Counted from the stretch's first letter, positions 1-7,855 are shown. The stretch is DNA of 11,435 nucleotides from an uncultured Oscillospiraceae bacterium (GCA_934511545.1 CAKSWM010000025.1:1-11435), one strand, 5' to 3'. Numbers and translations: made by a program. The notes: generated by a model from the letters alone, not told the origin.

Positions 1-25
1 CAGCATGAGGAGACACGCTGTAAAC

Positions 26-62
26 AAAAAGGTCCCGGCGGGGTGTCCGCCGGGACCTTTTT
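26..62 (-). terminator. Bidirectional rho-independent terminator after the FAD flavoprotein gene
   Basis: An 11-bp perfect GC-rich stem (31-41 pairs with 47-57) encloses a 5-nt loop. Five A residues precede it on the + strand and five T residues follow it, so a U-tract is present in both directions. It lies 36 bases past the stop codon of the leftward flavoprotein gene and would end that transcript. It could equally end a rightward gene lying left of the window. No coding end can be assigned in bases 1-25. Confidence 0.9.
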
Positions 63-98
63 GCCTGCCGCGATATGATCTGCCTGGGCAAATTCGTG

Positions 99-1709
99 TC
101 AGATGCCCATAGCGGCGTTATAGCCTGCGACGCGGCCAAACACGAGCGCGATCGAATGGCTGAAGCCGGGAAGCGTTGTCGGATACTCAACGGCGACGCG
201 GTTGCCCTGTACATTGCCCGCTGCATACAGCCCCGGTATAACGTTCATGTTCTCGTCGTAGCAATGCGCCTCTTCGTCGCTCTCAAGTCCGCCGTGGCAG
301 CACAGAAGCGGCGCGGCAGTCAGACGGCTTGCATAAAACGGCGCCGACTCTATCGGGAAAAGGCGGCGTCCGGTCTTGCCGAAGTCCTCGTCAACTCCCT
401 TATGCGCAAGCTCATTATACCGCGCGATGGAGGCAATCGCCGTCTCCTTCGGAAGTCCGGTCAGCTCAACAAGCTCTTCCAGCGTGTCGGCCCTGAAGGT
501 GCCGCCGCGCTCTATCGACTTGTCGATATAATCCTGAGACGCATATCCGTCCATAGGCCCAAGACCGTCAAAATATGTCCCCGCCGCGACGGCTTCATCG
601 TCCACAACATGGCTGCAGCAGCCGTGTCCAAGCGGCATATACGGCACCTGTTCCCGCCAGTCGCTGTCAAAGAACTGCCAGGATGTCCGCTCTCTGAGCA
701 TGGAGAGCTGGTTTTCGACCTGCTGTCCCGGACAGTCTTCGTTCATAAAGCGTCTGCCGTCCAGATCCAGCTGGAGATACGGCGTAACTCCCATCGCTCC
801 ACCCATATTGTGGGCATTCATTGCGTGCGGCCCCGTCTCCATTTTCGCACCGATCCACAGGCCCATTCTGTGACCGTCGCCGGTATTGTTGGGCTTTTTC
901 TCCGGATCGATGCCGCATGACATTTTCGGATTTTCCGCAACTCCGGGGCAATAATACTCCAGCATATCCTGATCTCCCGCGTAATCGCCTGTCGCCAGAA
1001 CGACGCCGCGCCGGGCATAGGCACGGATGACTTTCCCGTCGTAATCCTTTGCGATCACGCCGGTTACACGCCCGCTCTGCGCATCACGCAGAAGCTTTTT
1101 GACCGGAGTTTTGAAAAAGGTCCTGAGCAGTCCTGTCCGCTCCGCAATTTTCAGATTCTCCTTCAGGACAAAAATATGCCCAGGCCGTATCTGTATCGTA
1201 TATGGGTATGTCGGGTAACGCTCCTCATACAGATCGTATTTCTCCGATACCGGATACTGCATCAGCATCACGTGCATTTTTGTTCCTTCCGGCGGAACGT
1301 CGGAGGAATAGTTGGAGATAAACAGGTTCTCTCTGTCAAGTCCGTCGAGATACCAGTCAAAGTCCTTTCCGATATTCTCCGCAAAGCGCTCCAGTATCCT
1401 CTGTTTCGGCCTGTAACAGCCGTCCCTCATCAGGCAGTTTACTATTTCGCCGGCTTTGTCTGCATTGTCTATGCCCCAGTTTTTGAGGAATTCACCGCCG
1501 ATAACGCCGAACTGCCCGCTTCTGGCCTGCGGCTGGCTGCACTTTTCGAAGAGGATGCATTCCGCTCCCGCTTCAACCGCGGCTCTCGCCGCGGGAACTC
1601 CGGCAATACCGGCCCCGCAGACTATAACATCAGTCTCATAGGTCTCGCTGATTTCGCTCTCTTCAAATTCAGGCTCCTCGCCAAGCCAGTAAAGATGCTG
1701 TGTGTTCAT
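99..1709 (-). CDS. FAD-dependent fumarate-reductase/succinate-dehydrogenase-type flavoprotein (FAD_binding_2 family), substrate unknown
   Basis: Predicted soluble flavoenzyme of 536 residues. An N-terminal Rossmann FAD site (GAGIAG, residues 32-37) is followed by acidic Glu55 at the end of the second strand. A second FAD-contact segment (GVVLATGDYAGD) begins near 235, an NTGDGHRMG segment lies at 275-283, and a C-terminal signature (GLYAAGNVQGNR, from 493) closes the FAD domain. This order is typical of the fumarate reductase, urocanate reductase and 3-ketosteroid dehydrogenase superfamily. There is no signal peptide, heme-binding motif or FMN-binding domain, so electrons must come from a separate partner. 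An in-frame GTG exists at 1721, but the ATG at 1709 is preferred because GGAGGG sits directly upstream of it, overlapping that GTG. It lies 79 nt downstream of an enoate-reductase-like gene, which suggests a shared pathway. The fold is confident; the substrate and reaction direction are not. Confidence 0.88.
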   Translation of the reverse strand: MNTQHLYWLGEEPEFEESEISETYETDVIVCGAGIAGVPAARAAVEAGAECILFEKCSQPQARSGQFGVIGGEFLKNWGIDNADKAGEIVNCLMRDGCYRPKQRILERFAENIGKDFDWYLDGLDRENLFISNYSSDVPPEGTKMHVMLMQYPVSEKYDLYEERYPTYPYTIQIRPGHIFVLKENLKIAERTGLLRTFFKTPVKKLLRDAQSGRVTGVIAKDYDGKVIRAYARRGVVLATGDYAGDQDMLEYYCPGVAENPKMSCGIDPEKKPNNTGDGHRMGLWIGAKMETGPHAMNAHNMGGAMGVTPYLQLDLDGRRFMNEDCPGQQVENQLSMLRERTSWQFFDSDWREQVPYMPLGHGCCSHVVDDEAVAAGTYFDGLGPMDGYASQDYIDKSIERGGTFRADTLEELVELTGLPKETAIASIARYNELAHKGVDEDFGKTGRRLFPIESAPFYASRLTAAPLLCCHGGLESDEEAHCYDENMNVIPGLYAAGNVQGNRVAVEYPTTLPGFSHSIALVFGRVAGYNAAMGI

Positions 1710-1713
1710 AGCT

Positions 1714-1719
1714 CCCTCC
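1714..1719 (-). promoter_or_regulatory. Ribosome binding site fixing the flavoprotein start at 1709
   Basis: GGAGGG on the minus strand lies 4-5 nt before the ATG at 1709. The alternative GTG start at 1721 overlaps this site and has no comparable Shine-Dalgarno sequence of its own. Confidence 0.75.
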
Positions 1720-1724
1720 ACATT

Positions 1725-1736
1725 TTCGTATACGAA
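1725..1736. promoter_or_regulatory. Perfect 12-bp palindrome, candidate operator of the flavoprotein gene
   Basis: TTCGTATACGAA is a perfect inverted repeat lying between the predicted transcription start (about 1743) and the ribosome binding site of the flavoprotein gene. A repressor dimer bound here would block transcription from the promoter at 1750-1779. The palindrome is seen directly. Its operator role is inferred from position, and no regulator gene is present in the window. Confidence 0.45.
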
Positions 1737-1749
1737 CGGTTTTGTTTGA

Positions 1750-1779
1750 ATGGTAACACCTCTGCGGCGTATCTGTCAA
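1750..1779 (-). promoter_or_regulatory. Sigma-70-type promoter for the flavoprotein gene
   Basis: On the minus strand a consensus -35 box TTGACA (1774-1779) is followed after 18 nt by TACCAT (1750-1755). A TG one base upstream of the -10 makes it an extended -10. It lies wholly in the 79-nt gap between the two flavoenzyme genes, so the downstream gene can be expressed separately even if read-through also occurs. Confidence 0.55.
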
Positions 1780-1788
1780 GCCGGCGCA

Positions 1789-3777
1789 TCAGATCTTCAT
1801 TGCCTCGGTATATGCATCAAAGCCCGCCTGCGCCGCCTGCTGGACCTTGAAGCAATCGCCCACCGTAACAAAGGGTATATCTCCCGCAGCTGCGCGAAGC
1901 ATTTCAACTGTGTCGGAATTTGGCTTCATTCCAACGGCAAAAACCACGGTATCGCAGTCGAAACAGTGCTCAACACCGTTTTTGTCCAACGCCGTTACAA
2001 AGTTCTTTCCGATCTCCGTGCAGCGCATTTCCGTCCGGCAGTCGGCCTTCCGCTCAAGCAGATGCAGAAGCATTGCGCGGTGCAGATTCTCTCCGTCCGG
2101 CGCGAGCCGCGGCAGCATCTCGATTATCGTAACATCCTTGCCATGGTCGGCAAGATTCAAGCCGGTCTCGCACCCTGCAAGTCCGCCGCCTACCATGACC
2201 ACCCGCTGTCCGACCCTTTCCGGCTCCCTGTATGCCTCGAGCGCGTGAAGCGCGTTCTCAATGCCCTTTATCGGCGGCACCGCCGCATGTGATCCAACGG
2301 CGCAGATAACATAGTCCGGTTCATACTTAAGGGCGAAGTCCTTATCCGCCTCCGTGTTCAGAAGCACTCTTACGCCGCGCCTTTCGAGCTTTCGTCCAAG
2401 CTGGTCACGGAAGAACTTCAGATCCGTCTTGTGCACGTCAGTATCGCAGAACTTCAGGATGCCGCCGAGTCTCCCGGTCTTTTCAAGCAGCGTTACGCTA
2501 TGTCCCCTGCCGGCCGCGGCAATTGCCGCCTGCATCCCGCCGACGCCTCCGCCAATGACAATGACCTTCTTTCTTTCCGCCGCTGTTCCCACCGTCTTTT
2601 CCACCCGGCCATACATCGGGTTCACGGTGCACTCCTTAAACGGGATCCCGCCCGGAGCACCGTTCTCCATGTCCAGCTCTTCCGGCTCCACGTCCTCGTG
2701 AGGACCGGGGAAGCAGCGGAAGCAGCGCACGCAATGATTGACCTCGTCTGCATTGCCGCATGTCACTTTATTGCCAAACTCAATATCCGCAAACAGCTCG
2801 CGCCCGAGAAGGATTATATCGCAGCGCCCCTCCTCTATTATCTGTTCGGCTATCTCCGGAGAGTTGATCCCGCCGACCACGGAGACCGGAACTCCGACGC
2901 GGTCTTTTATGTATTTTGCTTCCATCGAGTTGCAGGCGGGCTCATGGAACATGGAGGAAAATTCGCGCGACAGCACCGGCTCTCTGTAAACGCCCTGGGA
3001 CACCTGTATCACATCGGCAAGTCCGGCTTTTTCCGCCATGCGGCAGAACTCCGCGACCTCTTCCACGTCCATGCCGCCGGGCATGAGCTCGCAGCCGCTG
3101 ACGCGTATCTCCATTATAAAGTCCTTCCCAACCCTTTCGCGTATCCGGCGAAGGACCATCAGCGGGAACCGAGCGCGGTTTTCAAGACTGCCCCCGTATT
3201 CATCCGTCCGTCTGTTGAGTCTCGGCGACAGGAACTGGTGCAGCAGCCATCCGTGACCGCAGAAAACAACAACGCCGTCAAAGCCCGCAAGCTTCATGAA
3301 ATAGGCGCATCTGGCAAAATTATCGGCAACATGCTCCATCATCGCCTCGTCCATTGCGATATTATGGATGCCGTCCTCTTGCTCCCATGACATCGGGCCT
3401 ATCGCTGTTTTGTTGTCACAGGCCTTTCCGACCTTTGACTGGCCGCAATGATTGAGTTCCGCCAGCGCTACCGCTCCGTTCTCGGTTATTGCCCTTGCAT
3501 ACCGGCTGATCTTTTCGAGAAGCGCGCTGTCCTCCGGGTCGAACACCATCGGAGTATCATTTTCGCGGCAGGAGTATTCGTCGTCAACAAAGCACTCACC
3601 GACGCTCACGACCCCGCAGCCGCCCTTTGCCTTGTTTGCAAACTGGTCGATCTCGTTCTGCACAACATTGCCGTCTCTGTCCATGACCAGACGCCCGACC
3701 GGAGATGCGCCGATCCGGTTCCTGTAAGTCTTGCCCAAAATCGTTATCGGGCTCAGAAGATGTTCATAAGCACTCAT
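1789..3777 (-). CDS. Old yellow enzyme family 2-enoate / 2,4-dienoyl-CoA reductase-like iron-sulfur flavoprotein
   Basis: 662 residues, the size of the FMN + [4Fe-4S] + FAD/NAD(P)H enzymes such as 2,4-dienoyl-CoA reductase (FadH), clostridial 2-enoate reductases and bile-acid BaiCD. An N-terminal TIM barrel (about 1-345) carries the family signature HGWLLHQFLSPRLNRR (175-190) followed by DEYGGS and ENRARF. Cys349, Cys352 and Cys355 plus Cys383 (in ECTVNP) are the likely cluster ligands. The first nucleotide-binding motif is GGGVGG (409-414) and the second GGGLAG (530-535), forming the C-terminal FAD/NAD(P)H module. Trp177 stands where FadH has its catalytic Tyr. The ATG at 3777 has GGAGG 10 nt upstream (3788-3792). 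Probable role: cytosolic reduction of an activated C=C bond with NAD(P)H. The following gene encodes another flavoenzyme. The substrate (cinnamate-like, steroid, enoyl-CoA or other) cannot be read from sequence alone. Confidence 0.9.
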   Translation of the reverse strand: MSAYEHLLSPITILGKTYRNRIGASPVGRLVMDRDGNVVQNEIDQFANKAKGGCGVVSVGECFVDDEYSCRENDTPMVFDPEDSALLEKISRYARAITENGAVALAELNHCGQSKVGKACDNKTAIGPMSWEQEDGIHNIAMDEAMMEHVADNFARCAYFMKLAGFDGVVVFCGHGWLLHQFLSPRLNRRTDEYGGSLENRARFPLMVLRRIRERVGKDFIMEIRVSGCELMPGGMDVEEVAEFCRMAEKAGLADVIQVSQGVYREPVLSREFSSMFHEPACNSMEAKYIKDRVGVPVSVVGGINSPEIAEQIIEEGRCDIILLGRELFADIEFGNKVTCGNADEVNHCVRCFRCFPGPHEDVEPEELDMENGAPGGIPFKECTVNPMYGRVEKTVGTAAERKKVIVIGGGVGGMQAAIAAAGRGHSVTLLEKTGRLGGILKFCDTDVHKTDLKFFRDQLGRKLERRGVRVLLNTEADKDFALKYEPDYVICAVGSHAAVPPIKGIENALHALEAYREPERVGQRVVMVGGGLAGCETGLNLADHGKDVTIIEMLPRLAPDGENLHRAMLLHLLERKADCRTEMRCTEIGKNFVTALDKNGVEHCFDCDTVVFAVGMKPNSDTVEMLRAAAGDIPFVTVGDCFKVQQAAQAGFDAYTEAMKI

Positions 3778-3832
3778 GTAATTCTTTCCTCCGGATATAT
3801 ATTCGGGATGCGCTGTTTACAGGTTTTGCTTT

Positions 3833-3838
3833 ATTATA
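3833..3838 (-). promoter_or_regulatory. Candidate -10 box for the enoate-reductase-like gene
   Basis: TATAAT on the minus strand lies about 55 nt upstream of the start codon at 3777. The -35 position 17 nt upstream falls in the 3' arm of the glmS terminator and is not recognisable, so an activator or a different promoter may be needed. The terminator's U-tract forms part of the spacer. Confidence 0.35.
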
Positions 3839-3848
3839 ATACAAGCAG

Positions 3849-3890
3849 AAAAAAACCGCCGTGCGATATTCGCACGGCGGCAGATTTTTT
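3849..3890 (-). terminator. Rho-independent terminator of the dapF-dapL-glmS operon
   Basis: A perfect 11-bp stem (3856-3866 with 3870-3880, loop of 3 nt) is followed in the leftward direction by seven T residues. It lies 24 nt past the glmS stop codon. Six T residues follow on the + strand after a 4-nt spacer, so it could act in both directions, although no rightward gene ends here. Confidence 0.9.
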
Positions 3891-3903
3891 ATTGTGTGCG
3901 GAG

Positions 3904-5730
3904 TTACTCGACCGTTACGGACTTTGCAAGGTTTCTCGGCTTGTCAACGTCACAGCCGCGGTACAGCGCCATATAGTATGCAAAAAGCTGAAGCGGGAGC
4001 ACCGCGACGGAGGGAAGCAGCGCTTCATGGGTGTCCGGAATAGTGAACACCTCGTTCGCGGCGACCTGAACAAGCTCTTTCATGCTCTCTGTCGTGATGG
4101 CAAGCACATGAGCTCCGCGGGCCTGGACCTCTTTTGCGTTGCTGATGGTTTTCTCAACAAGCTTTGAATATGTTGCGATCGCTATTACAAGTGTGTCATC
4201 GACAACGAGGGATATCGTTCCGTGCTTAAGCTCGCCCGCGGGATATGCCTCGGAGTGTATGTACGATATCTCCTTGAGCTTGAGCGATCCCTCCAGAGAC
4301 AGCGCATAGTCTATGTTGCGCCCGATAAAGAACATATCCTCGTTTGAAAAATGCTGGTACGCCAGATATTGGATATCTTCCTTATTATTAAGTATCTTCC
4401 GCAGCTTATCCGGCACGGCGACAAGCTCGTCAAGTATGGTCCGGTATTCGCTCTCGCGAATCGTCGCGCAGGCCTCGGCAATATACAGTGCCATCATAAC
4501 GGTAACGGCAAGCTGGGTGCTGTATGCCTTGGTCGTTGCAACGGCTATCTCCGGCCCGGCCTTGGTATAGATCACGCAGTCGGATGCCTTGGCGATACTG
4601 CTTCCCTCAACATTCACGATGGAAAGGGTCTTTGCACCAAGCTGCTTTGCCTCATGCAGCGCTTCCAGCGTATCTGCCGTTTCTCCGGACTGACTGATCA
4701 GCACCACAAGGGTATTCTCCCCCACTATGGGGTCACAATAGCGGAACTCACTGGCCAGCACGACCTCAACGGGTTTTCTGGCAAGCTTTTCGATGTTATA
4801 CTTTGCCACGACCCCGACATGATATGACGATCCGCAGGCCACGATGAATATCTTATCGATTTTCCGTATATACCCGGCGTCCAGCACGGATGAAAGATCA
4901 ACACGGCCGTCCTTTATATAAGGCGTGATGGTCTTTTCTATTACCTCCGGCTGTTCCATCATTTCCTTGAACATGTAATGCTCATAACCGCACTTGTCGA
5001 CGGCGTCGGTATCCCAGTCGATAGTAACACGTTCCTTTTCTATACTGTCGAGAAACGGAGTATAGAAGCTGATCTTATCCGGCGTTACGACAACGATATC
5101 TCCGTTGTCGAGATAGCTCACTTCTCTTGTATACTTCGTTACGGCGGTAACATCGGATGCAAAGAAGTTTCCGTCCTCGGAATACGCGGCGATCAGCGGA
5201 GCGCGGTTCTTGACGCCGATTATGGTCTCGGGGTCGTCCCTGCACATTATGCCGAGAGCATAGCTGCCGGTCAGTTCCCTCACGGCCTCCGCGACCGCTT
5301 CAAGCAGATTGCCCTTGTAATAATAGTCGATGAGCTGAGCAACGACCTCGGTATCGGTTTCGGAACGGAAGCTGTATCCGCGCTTTGTGAGCATTTCCTT
5401 AAGCTGCGCATAGTTCTCGATGATCCCGTTATGAACGATCGCGATCCTTCCGCTTTCGCTGACATGGGGATGGGAGTTTTCATCGGACGGTTTGCCGTGA
5501 GTGGCCCACCTTGTATGTCCGATGCCTATGCTGCCGGGAATAGACTTTCCGCCGTCCGTCTTCTCCTTCAGGATGGCCAGCCTTCCCTTTGCCTTTACGA
5601 TCCGCATTTCATGCCCGTCGCTGACGGCTATTCCGGCAGAGTCATATCCGCGGTATTCAAGGCGTTCAAGCCCCTCGAGAAGGACGGGCGCCGCCTGTAA
5701 TTTGCCGGTAAATCCAATAATTCCACACAT
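3904..5730 (-). CDS. glmS: Glutamine--fructose-6-phosphate aminotransferase (isomerizing)
   Basis: Makes glucosamine-6-phosphate from fructose-6-phosphate and glutamine, the first committed step to UDP-GlcNAc and peptidoglycan; cytosolic homodimer. The 608 residues match the family length. The protein begins MCGIIGF, where Cys2 becomes the N-terminal nucleophile of the class II glutaminase after Met removal. Glutaminase motifs include YRGYDSAG (26-33), GHTRWATHG (71-79) and HNGIIEN (100-106). Two SIS sugar-isomerase domains follow (about 288-427 and 459-598), with ISQSGET (345-351), and the C-terminus DKPRNLAKSVTVE is the family hallmark. The frame is open upstream to 5805, but the ATG at 5730 is required for the N-terminal Cys and has an AAGGGA site 6 nt upstream. 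It starts 19 nt after the dapL stop, so it is cotranscribed and has no space for a glmS ribozyme. Confidence 0.97.
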   Translation of the reverse strand: MCGIIGFTGKLQAAPVLLEGLERLEYRGYDSAGIAVSDGHEMRIVKAKGRLAILKEKTDGGKSIPGSIGIGHTRWATHGKPSDENSHPHVSESGRIAIVHNGIIENYAQLKEMLTKRGYSFRSETDTEVVAQLIDYYYKGNLLEAVAEAVRELTGSYALGIMCRDDPETIIGVKNRAPLIAAYSEDGNFFASDVTAVTKYTREVSYLDNGDIVVVTPDKISFYTPFLDSIEKERVTIDWDTDAVDKCGYEHYMFKEMMEQPEVIEKTITPYIKDGRVDLSSVLDAGYIRKIDKIFIVACGSSYHVGVVAKYNIEKLARKPVEVVLASEFRYCDPIVGENTLVVLISQSGETADTLEALHEAKQLGAKTLSIVNVEGSSIAKASDCVIYTKAGPEIAVATTKAYSTQLAVTVMMALYIAEACATIRESEYRTILDELVAVPDKLRKILNNKEDIQYLAYQHFSNEDMFFIGRNIDYALSLEGSLKLKEISYIHSEAYPAGELKHGTISLVVDDTLVIAIATYSKLVEKTISNAKEVQARGAHVLAITTESMKELVQVAANEVFTIPDTHEALLPSVAVLPLQLFAYYMALYRGCDVDKPRNLAKSVTVE

Positions 5731-5749
5731 AAAATGTCCCTTTCTTCGA

Positions 5750-6960
5750 TCAAAGGATGGAGGCGATCCTCTCAACAGCCTCCTGCGTTGCTCCGGCGTC
5801 ACCAAAAGCGGTCAGGCGGATATATCCTTCTCCGCTCGGTCCGAAGCCTGCTCCGGGAGTGGTCACGACGCATGCTTCATGCAGCAGTCTGTCAAAGAAT
5901 TCCCAGGACCCTGTTCCCTCCGGCGTTCTGAACCAGATATAGGGCGCGTTGACTCCGCCGTAAACCGTAAGTCCTGCCTTGCTGAGTCCCTCGCGGATCA
6001 CTCTCGCATTGTTCTGATAATATGCGATGTTCTCCATGTTCTGCTTCCAGCCCTCGGGGCTGTACACAGCCTCCGCCGCGCGCTGGACAATATACGGCAC
6101 GCCATTGAACTTGGTACCCTGGCGGCGGTTCCACATCGCGTTGAGGCTTGCTCCGCCGCGCTCAAGTGCCTTGGGCACGACCGTGTAGCCGCAGCGCGTC
6201 CCGGTGAAACCAGCCGTCTTGGAAAAGCTGCGGAATTCGATCGCGCAGGTTTTGGCCCCCTCGACCTCGAATATGCTGTGGGGTATTCCTGGTTCCGTGA
6301 TATACGCCTCATAGGCGCTGTCGTAAAGGATCACGCTGCCGTGCTCGTTTGCATAGTCCACCCAGACCTTGAGCTGCTCTTTGGTAGCGGCGGCTCCAGT
6401 CGGATTGTTGGGAGAGCAGATATAGATAATATCGGGCACGCCTTCACTCGGAAGAGCCGGGAAAAGCCGTTTTCCGCGACACAGGGCAGATATATGAGCT
6501 TCGACCACCTGCCGTCAACATAGTCTCCCGCCCTGCCGGCCATGGCGTTGGTGTCAACATAAACCGGGTATACGGGATCGCAGACGGCAACGATATTGTC
6601 GACCGAGAAGATATCTCCGATGTTTCCGCAGTCGGACTTTGCGCCATCGGAAACGAAGATCTCATCGTCGGCAATATCAACTCCGTTTGCCTTATATGAA
6701 TCGCGTATCGCAAAGCGCAGGAAGTCGTATGCGCCGCAGGTCTCCTCGCAGTAGCCGCGGAAGGTCGCCGCATCGCCCATTTCGCGGGAAGCCTTCACCA
6801 TGGCCTCCACGACCGCGGGTGTCAGCGGACGTGTAACATCGCCGATGCCGAGCTTGATGATTGGTCTGGAAGGGTTTGTGAGCGCTCTTACGCGACGCCC
6901 GATCTCCGGAAAAAGATATCCGCCGGGCAGTTTCAGAAAGTTGTCGTTGATTTTAAGCAT
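5750..6960 (-). pseudogene. dapL: LL-diaminopimelate aminotransferase, split by a single-base frameshift
   Basis: DapL is a PLP enzyme converting tetrahydrodipicolinate plus glutamate to LL-diaminopimelate in one step of lysine and peptidoglycan synthesis. The N-terminal half (start ATG 6960) reads MLKINDNFLKLPGGYLFPEI through LGIGDVTRP, TFRGY, SDGAKSD and DPVYPVYVDTN to [10 protein letters not shown]. It then loses frame and would run out to a stop at 6331. The C-terminal half continues in the neighbouring frame from FPALPSEG, through SPNNPTG, the PLP-lysine motif [12 protein letters not shown] (Lys about 248 after repair), WNRRQ and [12 protein letters not shown], to the stop at 5750. Restoring one base within about 6456-6466 gives a continuous protein of about 403 residues, normal for the family. 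GAGG lies 9 nt before the ATG, which is 11 nt after dapF. Conservation of both halves favours a sequence error or a very recent mutation over an old pseudogene. Confidence 0.9.
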
Positions 6961-6971
6961 TTGTCATTACC

Positions 6972-7802
6972 TCACAGCAGTTCGCCCTCAAATACATATT
7001 CAGCAGGGCCTGTCATATATAGCAGATTTTTCTCTCTGTCCCATTCGATCGTCAGCTCTCCGCCAAGCAGACAAAGCTTCGCACGGTTTCCCGTCTTTCC
7101 GCAGACACAGGCTGCGCAGAGCGTCGCGGTGGCGCCTGTGCCGCAGGCGAGGGTCTCGCCGCTGCCGCGTTCCCAGACGCGCATTTTAATAGTTCCTTCA
7201 TCCACTATCTGCGCAAACTCCGTGTTGATCTTGTCGGGAAACATCGGATCGTTTTCAAACAGAGGGCCAATGGCGTCAAGTTCAAGAGAATCCACATTGT
7301 CAACGAAAACCACGGCGTGCGGATTTCCAACGGAAAGGCAGGTCACGAGCCACTGTTTACCCGCAACAGTCATCGGGCGGAGAATAAAGTCCTCTCCCCC
7401 GCTGAGCACAGGAATATTCTCCGGCCGGAACTCAGGTGTTCCCATGCATACTCTGACGCTGCGGACAACGCCGTCCCGCACATCCAGCCAGACGGTTTTG
7501 ACGCCCGAGAGCGTCTCGACCGTCATTTTCTCTCCCTTTGCATATCCATGTTCATATGCATATTTTGCGACACAGCGGATACCGTTCCCGCACATTTTCC
7601 CCTGAGAGCCGTCGAGATTGTACATATCCATTTTCACGTCGGCGACCTCCGACGGGCAGATACAGATCATCCCGTCGCCGCCGACTCCGAAATGCCTGTC
7701 GGATATGCGTTTGGCAATTTCCGGTCTGTTATCGATATTCTCTTTAAAGCAGTCAACATAGACATAGTCGTTGCCCGCTCCATGCATTTTTGTAAATTTC
7801 AT
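6972..7802 (-). CDS. dapF: Diaminopimelate epimerase
   Basis: Interconverts LL- and meso-diaminopimelate, giving the peptidoglycan cross-linking residue and the lysine precursor; cytosolic and cofactor-independent. The 276 residues fit the family. The two catalytic cysteines are present: Cys71 in MCGNGIRC and Cys220 in ERGSGETLACGTG. The N-terminal FTKMHGAGNDY, FGVGGDG (38-44) and VGNPHAV (158-164) are also typical. The start ATG at 7802 has GAGGGG about 5 nt upstream. It is the promoter-proximal gene of dapF-dapL-glmS; its stop is 11 nt before dapL, and the dapL ribosome binding site overlaps the dapF end. The neighbouring dapL supplies its substrate. Confidence 0.97.
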   Translation of the reverse strand: MKFTKMHGAGNDYVYVDCFKENIDNRPEIAKRISDRHFGVGGDGMICICPSEVADVKMDMYNLDGSQGKMCGNGIRCVAKYAYEHGYAKGEKMTVETLSGVKTVWLDVRDGVVRSVRVCMGTPEFRPENIPVLSGGEDFILRPMTVAGKQWLVTCLSVGNPHAVVFVDNVDSLELDAIGPLFENDPMFPDKINTEFAQIVDEGTIKMRVWERGSGETLACGTGATATLCAACVCGKTGNRAKLCLLGGELTIEWDREKNLLYMTGPAEYVFEGELL

Positions 7803-7826
7803 GCTATCCCCTCATTCTGAAAGATG

Positions 7827-7855
7827 ATTATACCGCATATACGGCAATTCTGCAA
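7827..7855 (-). promoter_or_regulatory. Promoter of the dapF-dapL-glmS operon
   Basis: On the minus strand TTGCAG (7850-7855) and a perfect TATAAT (7827-7832) are separated by exactly 17 nt. The expected transcript start near 7820 leaves a leader of only about 18 nt before the dapF ATG. That is too short for a lysine riboswitch or attenuator. Confidence 0.65.

Noticed and set aside
75..920. Long rightward open frame opposite the FAD flavoprotein
   Set aside because: It is antisense to a clearly conserved protein, has no recognisable domain, and its translation is rich in Arg and His, as is typical of a shadow frame.
2431..3390. 319-codon rightward frame opposite the enoate-reductase gene
   Set aside because: Antisense shadow of a strongly conserved gene, with no domain resemblance and no ribosome binding site.
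5731..5805. Longer glmS start at 5805
   Set aside because: It would place 25 unrelated residues ahead of the N-terminal catalytic Cys and overlap the end of dapL. The family requires the MCGIIGF start at 5730.
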